From: Elmis aenea
Taxonomy: Eukaryota > Arthropoda > Insecta > Coleoptera > Elmidae
Assembly: GCA_947652605.1 (NCBI GenBank)
Contig: CANTFG010000137.1
Location: 62,001 to 126,000, forward strand
DNA: 64,000 nt
Direction of reading: 5' to 3'
Shown here: one piece after another, positions 14,401 through 28,200 of the stretch
How positions within the stretch are numbered: position 1 is the stretch's first letter
How the letters are laid out: each line of letters opens with the position of its first letter
Notes under the pieces: generated by a model
The model's database searches: none
What the model saw: the letters and a program-made list of their open reading frames with translations, nothing else
What the model was told of the DNA's origin: nothing
Translations under genes and position numbers: made by a program

Positions 14401-16099
14401 ATATGTATTAACTAATGCACGGTATTTTTAGGAAATTATTAAAAATTAAAACCAGCTCATTGAAAGACATATGCAAAAAAATTGTATTCCTGTAAAGAGG
14501 CGATGGATAAACTGTTCCTGTGATATACAAATCAATAATTAAAATTGTTTAGAAACAGTCGCTCAAGGAACATATGTATTAACTAAAGCACGGTATTTTT
14601 AGGAAATTATTAAAAATTAAAACCAGCTCATTGAAAGACATATGCAAAACAATTGTATTCATGTAAAGAGGCGATGGATAAACTGTTCCTGTCATATACA
14701 AATCAATAATTGAAATTGTTTCGAAATAGTCGCACAAGGAACATATGTATTAACTAAAGCACGGTATTTTTAGGAAATTATTAAAAATTAATGCCAGCTC
14801 ATTGAAAGACATATGCAAAACAATTGTATTTATGTAAAGAGGCGATGGATAAACTGTTCCTGTGATATACAAATCAATAATTAAAATTGTTTAGAAATAG
14901 TCGCTCAAGGAACATATGTATTAACTAAAGCACGGTATTTTTAGGAAATTATTAAAAATTAAAACCAGCTCATTGAAAGACATATGCAAAACAATTGTAT
15001 TCATGTAAAGAGGCGATGGATAAACTGTTCCTGTGATATACAAATCAATAATTAAAATCGTTTAGAAATAGTCGCCCAAGGAACATATGTATTAACTAAA
15101 GCACGGTATTTTTAGGAAATTATTAAAAATTAAAACCAGCTCATTGAAAGACATATGCAAAACAATTGTATTCATGTAAAGAGGCGATGGATAAACTGTT
15201 CCTGTGATATACAAATCAATAATTAAAATTGTTCAGAAATAGTCGCTCAAGGAACATATGTATTAACTAATGCACGGTATTTTTAGGAAATTATTAAAAA
15301 TTAAAACCAGCTCATTGAAAGACATATGCAAAACAAATGTATTCCTGTAAAGAGGCGATGGATAAACTGTTCCTGTGATATACAAATCAATAATTAAAAT
15401 TGTTTAGAAATAGTCGCTCAAGGAACATATGTATTAACTAAAGCACGGTATTTTTAGGAAATTATTAAAAATTAAAACCAGCTCATTGAAAGACATATGC
15501 AAAACAATTGTATTCATGTAAAGAGGCGATGGATAAACTGTTCCTGTCATATACAAATCAATAATTGAAATTGTTTCGAAATAGTCGCACAAGGAACATA
15601 TGTATTAACTAAAGCACGGTATTTTTAGGAAATTATTAAAAATTAATACCAGCTCATTGAAAGACATATGCAAAACAATTGTATTCATGTAAAGAGGCGA
15701 TGGATAAACTGTTTCTGTGATATACAAATCAATAATTAAAATTGTTTAGAAATAGTCGCTCAAGGAACATATGTATTAACTAAAGCACGGTATTTTTAGG
15801 AAATTATTAAAAAATAAAACCAGCTCATTGAAAGACATATGCAAAACAATTGTATTCATGTAAAGAAGCGATGGATAAACTGTTCCTGTCATATACAAAT
15901 CAATAATTGAAATAGTTTCAAAATAGTCGCACAAGGAACATATGTATTAACTAAAGCACGGTATTTTTAGGAAATTATTAAAAATTAAAACCAGCTCATT
16001 GAAAGACATATGCAAAACAATTGTATTCATGTAAAGAGGCGATGGATAAACTGTTCCTGTGATATACAAATCAATAATTAAAATTGTTTCGAAATAGTC
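11465..16099 (+). repeat. Satellite mosaic block with 22- and 46-monomer spacings
   Basis: Two older blocks are joined here. The marker AAACAAATGTATTCC occurs near 11565 and again near 15331, an offset of 3766 bp (22 monomers plus 4 bp). The match around it covers roughly 11.46-12.2 kb and 15.23-16.0 kb and includes the TTAAAAAATAAAACC and GAAGCGATGG variants. Between them, 12.8-14.9 kb resembles 4.9-7.0 kb: CTGTAATATAC, ATTTTATTC, the six-A variant near 14480 and AGAAACAGTC at 14551 (6675 in the earlier block, offset 7876) recur in the same order. No gene or other insertion is visible. Confidence 0.75.
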
Positions 16100-19000
16100 G
16101 CTCTAGGAACATATGTATTAACTAAAGCACGGTATTTTTAGGAAATTATTAAAAATTAAAACCAGCTCATTGAAAGACATATGCAAAACAATTTTATTCA
16201 TGTAAAGAGGCGATGGATAAACTGTTCCTGTGATATACAAATCAATAATTAAAATTGTTTCGAAATAGTCGCTCAAGGAACATAATGTATTAACTAAAGC
16301 ACGGTATTTTTAGGAAATTAGTAAAAATGAAAACCAGCTCATTGAAAGACATATGCAAAACAATTGTATTTATGTAAAGAGGCGATGGATAAACTGTTCC
16401 TGTGATATACAAATCAATAATTAAAATTTTTTAGAAATAGTCGCTCAAGGAACATATGTATTAACTAAAGCACGGTATTTTTAGGAAATTATTAAAAATT
16501 AAAACCAGCTCATTGAAAGACATATGCAAAACAATTGTATTCATGTAAAGAAGCGATGGATAAACTGTTCTTGTGATATACAAATCAATAATTAAAATTG
16601 TTTAGAAATAGTCGCTCAAGGAACATATGTATTAACTAAAGCACGGTATTTTTAGGAAATTATTAAAAATTAAAACCAGCTCATTGAAAGACATATGCAA
16701 AACAATTGTATTCATGTAAAAAGGTGATGGATAAACTGTTCCTGTGATATACAAATCAATAATTAAAATTGTTTAGAAATAGTCGCACAAGGAACATATG
16801 TATTAACTAAAGCACGGTATTTTTAGGAAATTATTAAAAATTAATACCAGCTCATTGAAAGACATATGCAAAACAATTGTATTCATGTAAAGAGGCGATG
16901 GATAAACTGTTCCTGTCATATAGAAATCAATAATTGAAATTGTTTCGAAATAGTCGCACAAGGAACATATGTATTAACTAAAGCACGGTATTTTTAGGAA
17001 ATTATTAAAAATTAAAACCAGCTCATTGAAAGACATATGCAAAACAATTGTATTCATGTAAAGAGGCGATGGATAAACTGTTCCTGTGATATACAAATCA
17101 ATAATAAAAATTGTTCAGAAATAGTCGCTCAAGGAACATATGTATTAACTAATGCACGGTATTTTTAGGAAATTATTAAAAATTAAAACCAGCTCATTGA
17201 AAGACATATGCAAAACAATTGTATTCATGTAAAGAGGCGATGGATAAACTGTTCCTGTGATATACAAATCAATAATTAAAATTGTTTAGAAATAGTCGCT
17301 CAAGGAACATATGTATTAACTAAAGCACGGTATTTTTAGGAAATTATTAAAAATTAAAACCAGCTCATTGAAAGACATATGCAAAACAATTGTATTCCTG
17401 TAAAGAGGCGATGGATAAACTGTTCCTGTGATATACAAATCAATAATTAAAATTGTTTAGAAATAGTCGCTCAAGGAACATTTGTATTAACTAAAGCACG
17501 GTATTTTTAGGAAATTATTAAAAATTAAAACCAGCTCATTGAAAGACATATGCAAAACAATTGTATTCATGTAAAGAGGCGATGGATAAACTGTTCCTGT
17601 GATATACAAATCAATAATTAAAATTGTTTAGAAATAGTCGCACAAGGAACATATGTATTAACTAAAGCACGGTATTTTTAGGAAATTATTAAAAATTAAT
17701 ACCAGCTCATTGAAAGACATATGCAAAACAATTGTATTCATGTAAAGAGGCGATTGATAAACTGTTCCTGTGATATGCAAATCAATAATTGAAATTGTTT
17801 CGAAATAGTAGCACAAGGAACATATGTATTAACTAAAGCACGGTATTTTTAGGAAATTATTAAAAATTAAAACCAGCTCATTGAAAGACATATGCAAAAC
17901 AATTGTATTCATGTAAAGAGGCGATGGATAAACTGTTCCTGTCATATACAAATCAATAATTGAAATTGTTTCGAAACAGTCGCACAAGGAACATATGTAT
18001 TATCTAAAGCACGGTATTTTTAGGAAATTATTAAAAATTAAAACCAGCTCATTGAAAGACATATGCAAAACAATTGTATTCATGTAAAGAGGCGATGGAT
18101 AAACTGTTCCTGTGATATACAAATCAATAATTTAAATTGTTCAGAAATAGTCGCTCAAAGAACATATGTATTAACTAATGCACGGTATTTTTAGGAAATT
18201 ATTAAAAATTAAAACCAGCTCATTGAAAGACATATGCAAAACAATTGTATTCCTGTAAAGAGGCGATGGATAAACTGTTCCTGTGATATACAAATCAATA
18301 ATTAAAATTGTTTAGAAATAGTCGCTCAAGGAACATATGTATTAACTAAAGCAAGGTATTTTTAGGAAATTATTAAAAATTAAAACCAGCTCATTGAAAG
18401 ACATATGCAAAACAATTGTATTCCTGTAAAGAGGCGATGGATAAACTGTTCCTGTGATATACAAATCAATAATTAAAATTGTTTAGAAATAGTCGCTCAA
18501 GGAACATATGTATTAACTAAAGCACGGTATTTTTAGGAAATTATTAAAAATTAATACCAGCTCATTGAAAGACATATGCAAAACAATTGTATTTATGTAA
18601 AGAGGCGATGGATAAACTGTTCCTGTGATATACAAATCAATAATTAAAATTGTTTCGAAATAGTCGCACAAGGAACATATGTATTAACTAATGCACGGTA
18701 TTTTTAGGAAATTATTAAAAATTAAAACCAGCTCATTGAAAGACATATGCAAAACAATTGTATTCATGTAAAGAGGCGATGGATAAACTGTTCCTGTCAT
18801 ATAGAAATCAATAATTGAAATTGTTTCGAAATAGTCGCACAAGGAACATATGTATTAACTAAAGCACGGTATTTTTAGGAAATTATTAAAAATTAAAACC
18901 AGCTCATTGAAAGACATATGCAAAACAATTGTATTCATGTAAAGAGGCGATGGATAAACTGTTCCTGTGATATACAAATCAATAATTAAAATTGTTCAGA

Positions 19001-22000
19001 AATAGTCGCTCAAGGAACATATGTATTAACTAATGCACGGTATTTTTAGGAAATTATTAAAAATTAAAACCAGCTCATTGAAAGACATATGCAAAACAAT
19101 TGTATTCATGTAAAGAGGCGATGGATAAACTGTTCCTGTGATATACAAATCAATAATTAAAATTGTTTCGAAATAGTCGCTCAAGGAACATATGTATTAA
19201 CTAAAGCACGGTATTTTTAGGAAATTATTAAAAATTAAAACCAGCTCATTGAAAGACATATGCAAAACAATTGTATTCCTGTAAAGAGGCGATGGATAAA
19301 CTGTTCCTGTGATATACAAATCAATAATTAAAATTGTTTAGAAATAGTCGCTCAAGGAACATTTGTATTAACTAAAGCACGGTATTTTTAGGAAATTATT
19401 AAAAATTAAAACCAGCTCATTGAAAGACATATGCAAAACAATTGTATTCATGTAAAAAGGCGATGGATAAACTGTTCCTGTGATATACAAATCAATAATT
19501 AAAATTGTTTAGAAATAGTCGCACAAGGAACATATGTATTAACTAAAGCACGGTATTTTTAGGAAATTATTAAAAATTAATACCAGCTCATTGAAAGACA
19601 TATGCAAATCAATTGTATTCATGTAAAGAGGCGATTGATAAACTGTTCCTGTGATATACAAATCAATAATTGAAATTGTTTCGAAATAGTCGCACAAGGA
19701 ACATATGTATTAACTAAAGCACGGTATTTTTAGGAAATTATTAAAAATTAAAACCAGCTCATTGAAAGACATATGCAAAACAATTGTATTCCTGTAAAGA
19801 GGCGATGGATAAACTGTTCCTGTGATATACAAATCAATAATTAAAATTGTTTAGAAATAGTCGCTCAAGGAACATATGTATTAACTAAAGCAAGGTATTT
19901 TTAGGAAATTATTAAAAATTAAAACCAGCTCATTGAAAGACATATGCAAAACAATTGTATTCATGTAAAGAGGCGATGGATAAACTGTTCCTGTGATATA
20001 CAAATCAATAATTTAAATTGTTCAGAAATAGTCGCTCAAAGAACATATGTATTAACTAATGCACGGTATTTTTAGGAAATTATTAAAAATTAAAACCAGC
20101 TCATTGAAAGACATATGCAAAACAATTGTATTCCTGTAAAGAGGCGATGGATAAACTGTTCCTGTGATATACAAATCAATAATTAAAATTGTTTAGAAAT
20201 AGTCGCTCAAGGAACATATGTATTAACTAAAGCAAGGTATTTTTAGGAAATTATTAAAAATTAAAACCAGCTCATTGAAAGACATATGCAAAACAATTCT
20301 ATTCCTGTAAAGAGGCGATGGATAAACTGTTCCTGTGATATACAAATCAATAATTAAAATTGTTTAGAAATAGTCGCTCAAGGAACATATGTATTAACTA
20401 AAGCACGGTATTTTTAGGAAATTATTAAAAATTAATACCAGCTCATTGAAAGACATATGCAAAACAATTGTATTCATGTAAAGAGGCGATGGATAAACTG
20501 TTCCTGTGATATACAAATCAATAATTGAAATTGTTTCGAAATAGTCGCACAAGGAACATATGTATTAACTAATGCACGGTATTTTTAGGAAATTATTAAA
20601 AATTAAAACCAGCTCATTGAAAGACATATGCAAAACAATTGTATTCATGTAAAGAGGCGATGGATAAACTGTTCCTGTCATATAGAAATCAATAATTGAA
20701 ATTGTTTCAAAATAGTCGCACAAGGAACATATGTATTAACTAAAGCACGGTATTTTTAGGAAATTATTAAAAATTAAAACCAGCTCATTGAAAGACATAT
20801 GCAAAACAATTGTATTCATGTAAAGAGGCGATGGATAAACTGTTCCTGTGATATACAAATCAATAATTAAAATTGTTCAGAAATAGTCGCTCAAGGAACA
20901 TATGTATTAACTAATGCACGGTATTTTTAGGAAATTATTAAAAATTAAAACCAGCTCATTGAAAGACATATGCAAAACAATTGTATTCATGTAAAGAGGC
21001 GATGGATAAACTGTTCCTGTGATATACAAATCAATAATTAAAATTGTTTCGAAATAGTCGCTCAAGGAACATATGTATTAACTAAAGCACGGTATTTTTA
21101 GGAAATTATTAAAAATTAAAACCAGCTCATTGAAAGACATATGCAAAACAATTGTATTCCTGTAAAGAGGCGATGGATAAACTGTTCCTGTGATATACAA
21201 ATCAATAATTAAAATTGTTTAGAAATAGTCGCTCAAGGAACATTTGTATTAACTAAAGCACGGTATTTTTAGGAAATTATTAAAAATTAAAACCAGCTCA
21301 TTGAAAGACATATGCAAAACAATTGTATTCATGTAAAAAGGCGATGGATAAACTGTTCCTGTGATATACAAATCAATAATTAAAATTGTTTAGAAATAGT
21401 CGCACAAGGAACATATGTATTAACTAAAGCACGGTATTTTTAGGAAATTATTAAAAATTAATACCAGCTCATTGAAAGACATATGCAAATCAATTGTATT
21501 CATGTAAAGAGGCGATTGATAAACTGTTCCTGTGATATACAAATCAATAATTGAAATTGTTTCGAAATAGTCGCACAAGGAACATATGTATTAACTAAAG
21601 CACGGTATTTTTAGGAAATTATTAAAAATTAAAACCAGCTCATTGAAAGACATATGCAAAACAATTTTATTCATGTAAAAAGGCGATGGATAAACTGTTC
21701 CTGTGATATACAAATCAATAATTAAAATTGTTTAGAAATAGTCGCACAAGGAACATATGTATTAACTAAAGCACGGTATTTTTAGGAAATTATTAAAAAT
21801 TAATACCAGCTCATTGAAAGACATACGCAAAACAATTGTATTCATGTAAAGAGGCGATAGATAAACTGTTCCTGTGATATACAAATCAATAATTGAAATT
21901 GTTTCGAAATAGTCGCACAAGGAACATATGTATTAACTAATGCACGGTATTTTTAGGAAATTATTAAAAATTAAAACCAGCTCATTGAAAGACATATGCA

Positions 22001-22260
22001 AAACAATTGTATTCATGTAAAGAGGCGATGGATAAACTGTTCCTGTCATATACAAATCAATAATTGAAATTGTTTCGAAATAGTCGCACAAGGAACATAT
22101 GTATTATCTAAAGCACGGTATTTTTAGGAAATTATTAAAAATTAAAACCAGCTCATTGAAAGACATATGCAAAACAATTGTATTCATGTAAAGAGGCGAT
22201 AAATAAACTGTTCCTGTGATATACAAATCAATAATTTAAATTGTTCAGAAATAGTCGCTC
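16100..22260 (+). repeat. 11-monomer higher-order repeat, period exactly 1881 bp
   Basis: Three independent markers recur with the exact spacing 11 x 171 = 1881 bp. TAGAAATC is at 16921, 18802 and 20683. The TTTGTATTAA variant of the ACATATGT dyad is at 17481, 19362 and 21243. CGATTGATAA is at 17751, 19632 and 21513. The periods are not fully identical (for example ATGCAAATCAATTG in the second and third versus ATGCAAAACAATTG in the first), so the third was probably derived from the second. At the right the order is broken, and the TATTATCTAAAG marker near 18001 recurs near 22105, 24 monomers away. Confidence 0.88.
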
Positions 22261-25200
22261 AAAGAACATATGTATTAACTAATGCACGGTATTTTTAGGA
22301 AATTATTAAAAATTAAAACCAGCTCATTGAAAGACATATGCAAAACAATTGTATTCCTGTAAAGAGGCGATGGATAAACTGTTCCTGTGATATACAAATC
22401 AATAATTAAAATTGTTTAGAAATAGTCGCTCAAGGAACATATGTATTAACTAAAGCATGGTATTTTTAGGAAATTATTAAAAATTAAAACCAGCTCATTG
22501 AAAGACATATGCAAAACAATTGTATTCCTGTAAAGAGGCGATGGATAAACTGTTCCTGTGATATACAAATCAATAATTAAAATTGTTTAGAAATAGTCGC
22601 TCAAGGAACATATGTATTAACTAAAGCACGGTATTTTTAGGAAATTATTAAAAATTAAAACCAGCTCATTGAAAGACATATGCAAAACAATTGTATTCCT
22701 GTAAAAAGGCGATGGATAAACTGTTCCTGTGATATACAAATCAATAATTAAAATTGTTTAGAAAGAGTCGCTCAAGGAACATATGTATTAACTAATGCAC
22801 GGTATTTTTAGGAAATTATTAAAAATTAAAACCAGCTTATTGAAAGACATATGCAAAAAAATTGTATTTCTGTAAAGAGGCGATGCATAAACTGTTCCTG
22901 TGATATACAAATCAATAATTAAAATTGTTTAGAAATAGTCGCTCAAGGAACATATGTATTAACTAAAGCACGGTATTTTTAGGAAATTATTAAAAATTAA
23001 AACCAGCTCATTGAAAGACATATGCAAAACAATTGTATTCATGTAAAGCGGCGATGGATAAACTGTTCCTGTGATATACAAATCAATAATTGAAATTGTT
23101 TCGAAATAGTCGCACAAGGAACATATGTATTAACTAAAGCACGGTATTTTTAGGAAATTATTCAAAATTAATGCGAGCTCATTGAAAGACATATGCAAAA
23201 CAATTGTATTCATGTAAAGAGGCGATGGATAAACTGTTTCTGTGATATACAAATCAATAATTAAAATTGTTTAGAAATAGTCGCTCAAGGAACATATGTA
23301 TTAACTAAAGCACGGTATTTTTAGGAAATTATTAAAAATTAAAACCAGCTCATTGAAAGACATATGCAAAACAATTGTATTCATGTAAAGAGGCGATAGA
23401 TAAACTGTTCCTATGATATTCAAATCAATAATTAAAATCGTTTAGAAATAGTCGCTCAAGGAACATATGTATTAACTAAAGCACGGTATTTTTAGGAAAT
23501 TATTAAAAATTAAAACCAGCTCATTGAAAGACATATGCAAAACAATTGTATTCATGTAAAGAGGCGATGGATAAACTGTTCCTGTGATATACAAATCAAT
23601 AATTAAAATTGTTCAGAAATAGTCGCTCAAGGAACATATGTATTAACTAATGCACGGTATTTTTAGGAAATTATTAAAAATTAAAACCAGCTCATTGAAA
23701 GACATATGCAAAACAATTGTATTCCTGTAAAGAGGCGATGGATAAACTGTTCCTGTGATATACAAATCAATAATTAAAATTGTTTAGAAATAGTCGCTCA
23801 AGGAACATATGTATTAACTAAAGCACGGTATTTTTAGGAAATTATTAAAAATTAAAACCAGCTCATTGAAAGACTTATGCAAAACAATTGTATTCATGTA
23901 AAGAGGCGATGGATAAACTGTTCCTGTCATATACAAATCAATAATTGAAATTGTTTCGAAATAGTCGCACAAGGAACATATGTATTAACTAAAGCACGGT
24001 ATTTTTAGGAAATTATTAAAAATTAATACCAGCTCATTAAAAGACATATGCTAAACAATTGTATTCATGTAAAGAGGCGATGGATAAACTGTTCCTGTGA
24101 TATACAAATCAATAATTAAAATTGTTTCGAAATTGTCGCTCAAGGAACATATGTATTAACTAAAGCACGGTATTTTTAGGAAATTATTAAAAATTAAAAC
24201 CAGCTCATTGAAAGACATATGCAAAACAATTGTATTCATGTAAAGAGGCGATGGATAAACTGTTCCTGTGATATACAAATCAATAATTAAAATTGTTCAG
24301 AAATAGTCGCTCAAGGAACATATGTATTAACTAATGCACGGTATTTTTAGGAAATTATTAAAAATTAAAACCAGCTCATTGAAAGACATATGCAAAACCA
24401 ATGTATTCCTGTAAAGAGGCGATGGATAAACTGTTCCTGTGATATACAAATCAATAATTACAATTGTTTAGAAATAGTCGCTCAAGGAACATATGTATTA
24501 ACTAAAGCACGGTATTTTTAGGAAATTATTAAAAATTAAAACCAGCTCACTGAAAGACATATGCAAAACAATTGTATTCATGTAAAGAGGCGATGGATAA
24601 ACTGTTCCTGTGATATACAAATCAATAATAGAAATTGTTTCGAAATAGTCGCACAAGGAACATATGTATTAACTAAAGCACGGTATTTTTAGGAAATTAG
24701 TAAAAATTAAAACCAGCTCTTTGAAAGACATTCGCATAACAATTGTATTTATGTAAAGAGGCGATGGATAAACTGTTTCTGTGATATACAAATCAATAAT
24801 TAAAAATGTTCAGAAATAGTCGCTCAAGAAACATATGTATTAACTAAAGCACGGTATTTTTAGGAAATTATTAAAAATTAAAACCAGCTCATTGAAAGAC
24901 ATATGCAAAACAATTGTATTCCTGTAAAGAGGCGATGGATAAACTGTTCCTGTGATATACAAATCAATAATTAAAATTGTTTAGAAATAGTCGCTCAAGG
25001 AACATATGTATTAACTAAAGCACGGTATTTTTAGGAAATTATTAAAAATTAAAACCAGCTCATTGAAAGACATATGCAAAACAATTGTATTCATGTAAAG
25101 AGGCGATGGATAAACTGTTCCTGTGATATTCAAATCAATAATTAAAATCGTTTCGAAATAGTCGCACAAGGAACATATGTATTAACTAAAGCACGGTATT

Positions 25201-28200
25201 TTTAGGAAATTATTAAAAATTAATACCAGCTCATTAAAAGACATATGCAAAACAATTGTATTCCTGTAAAGAGGCGATGGATAAACTGTTCCTGTCATAT
25301 ACAAATCAATAATTGAAATTGTTTCGAAATAGTCGCACAAGGAACATATGTATTAACTAATGCACGGTATTTTTAGGAAATTATTAAAAATTAATACCAG
25401 CTCATTGAAAGACATATGCAAAACAATTGTATTCATGTAAAGAGGCGATTGATAAACTGTTCCTGTGATATACAAATCAATAATTGAAATTGTTTCGAAA
25501 TAGTAGCACAAGGAACATATGTATTAACTAAAGCACGGTATTTTTAGGAAATTATTAAAAATTAAAACCAGCTCATTGAAAGACATATGCAAAACATTTT
25601 TATTCATGTAAAAAGGCGATGGATAAACTGTTCCTGTGATATACAAATCAATAATTAAAATTGTTTAGAAATAGTCGCACAAGGAACATATGTATTAACT
25701 AAAGCACGGTATTTTTAGGAAATTATTAAAAATTAATACCAGCTCATTGAAAGACATACGCAAAACAATTGTATTCATGTAAAGAGGCGATAGATAAACT
25801 GTTCCTGTGATATACAAATCAATAATTGAAATTGTTTCGAAATAGTCGCACAAGGAACATATGTATTAACTAATGCACGGTATTTTTAGGAAATTATTAA
25901 AAATTAAAACCAGCTCATTGAAAGACATATGCAAAACAATTGTATTCATGTAAAGAGGCGATGGATAAACTGTTCCTGTCATATACAAATCAATAATTGA
26001 AATTGTTTCGAAATAGTCGCACAAGGAACATATGTATTATCTAAAGCACGGTATTTTTAGGAAATTATTAAAAATTAAAACCAGCTCATTGAAAGACATA
26101 TGCAAAACAATTGTATTCATGTAAAGAGGCGATGGATAAACTGTTCCTGTAATATACAAATCAATAATTTAAATTGTTCAGAAATAGTCGCTCAAAGAAC
26201 ATATGTATTAACTAATGCACGGTATTTTTAGGAAATTATTAAAAATTAAAACCAGCTCATTGAAAGACATATGCAAAACAATTGTATTCCTGTAAAGAGG
26301 CGATGGATAAACTGTTCCTGTGATATACAAATCAATAATTAAAATTGTTTAGAAATAGTCGCTCAAGGAACATATGTATTAACTAAAGCACGGTATTTTT
26401 AGGAAATTATTAAAAATTAAAACCAGCTCATTGAAAGACATATGCAAAACAATTGTATTCCTGTAAAGAGGCGATGGATAAACTGTTCCTGTGATATACA
26501 AATCAATAATTAAAATTGTTTAGAAATAGTCGCTCAAGGAACATATGTATTAACTAAAGCACGGTATTTTTAGGAAATTATTAAAAATTAAAACCAGCTC
26601 ATTGAAAGACATATGCAAAACAATTGTATTCCTGTAAAAAGGCGATGGATAAACTGTTCCTGTGATATACAAATCAATAATTAAAATTGTTTAGAAAGAG
26701 TCGCTCAAGGAACATTATGTATTAACTAATGCACGGTATTTTTAGGAAATTATTAAAAATTAAAACCAGCTTATTGAAAGACATATGCAAAAAAATTGTA
26801 TTCCTGTAAAGAGGCGATGGATAAACTGTTCCTGTGATATACAAATCAATAATTAAAATTGTTTAGAAATAGTCGCTCAAGGAACATATGTATTAACTAA
26901 AGCACGGTATTTTTAGGAAATTATTAAAAATTAAAACCAGCTCATTGAAAGACATATGCAAAACAATTGTATTCATGTAAAGAGGCGATGGATAAACTGT
27001 TCCTGTGATATACAAATCAATAATTGAAATTGTTTCGAAATAGTCGCACAAGGAACATATGTATTAACTAAAGCACGGTATTTTTAGGAAATTATTCAAA
27101 ATTAATGCGAGCTCATTGAAAGACATATGCAAAACAATTGTATTCATGTAAAGAGGCGATGGATAAACTGTTTCTGTGATATACAAATCAATAATTAAAA
27201 TTGTTTAGAAATAGTCGCTCAAGGAACATATGTATTAACTAAAGCACGGTATTTTTAGGAAATTATTAAAAATTAAAACCAGCTCATTGAAAACCATATG
27301 CAAAACAATTGTATTCATGTAAAGAGGCGATGGATAAACTGTTCCTGTGATATTCAAATCAATAATTAAAATCGTTTAGAAATAGTCGCTCAAGGAACAT
27401 ATGTATTAACTAAAGCACGGTATTTTTAGGAAATTATTAAAAATTAAAACCAGCTCATTGAAAGACAAGTGCAAAACAATTGTATTCATGTAAAGAGGCG
27501 ATGGATAAACTGTTCCTGTGATATACAAATCAATAATTAAAATTGTTCAGAAATAGTCGCTCAAGGAACATATGTATTAACTAATGCACGGTATTTTTAG
27601 GAAATTATTAAAAATTAAAACCAGCTCATTGAAAGACATATGCAAAACAATTGTATTCCTGTAAAGAGGCGATGGATAAACTGTTCCTGTGATATACAAA
27701 TCAATAATTAAAATTGTTTAGAAATAGTCGCTCAAGGAACATATGTATTAACTAAAGCACGGTATTTTTAGGAAATTATTAAAAATTAATACCAGCTCAT
27801 TAAAAGACATATGCAAAACAATTGTACTCATGTAAAGAGGCGATGGATAAACTGTTCCTGTCATATACAAATCAATAATTGAAATTGTTTCGAAATAGTC
27901 GCACAAGGAACATATGTATTAACTAATGCACGGTATTTTTAGGAAATTATTAAAAATTAAAACCAGCTTATTGAAAGACATATGCAAAAAAATTGTATTC
28001 CTGTAAAGAGGCGATGGATAAACTGTTCCTGTGATATACAAATCAATAATTAAAATTGTTTAGAAATAGTCGCTCAAGGAACATATGTATTAACTAAAGC
28101 ACGGTATTTTTAGGAAATTATTAAAAATTAAAACCAGCTCATTGAAAGACATATGCAAAACAATTGTATTCATGTAAAGAGGCGATGGATAAACTGTTCC

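Noticed and set aside
19595..19615. POU octamer ATGCAAAT in variant monomers (near 19603 and 21484)
   Set aside because: It is created by one A-to-T change in the common ATGCAAAA and was then copied by the 11-monomer repeat. There is no promoter context.
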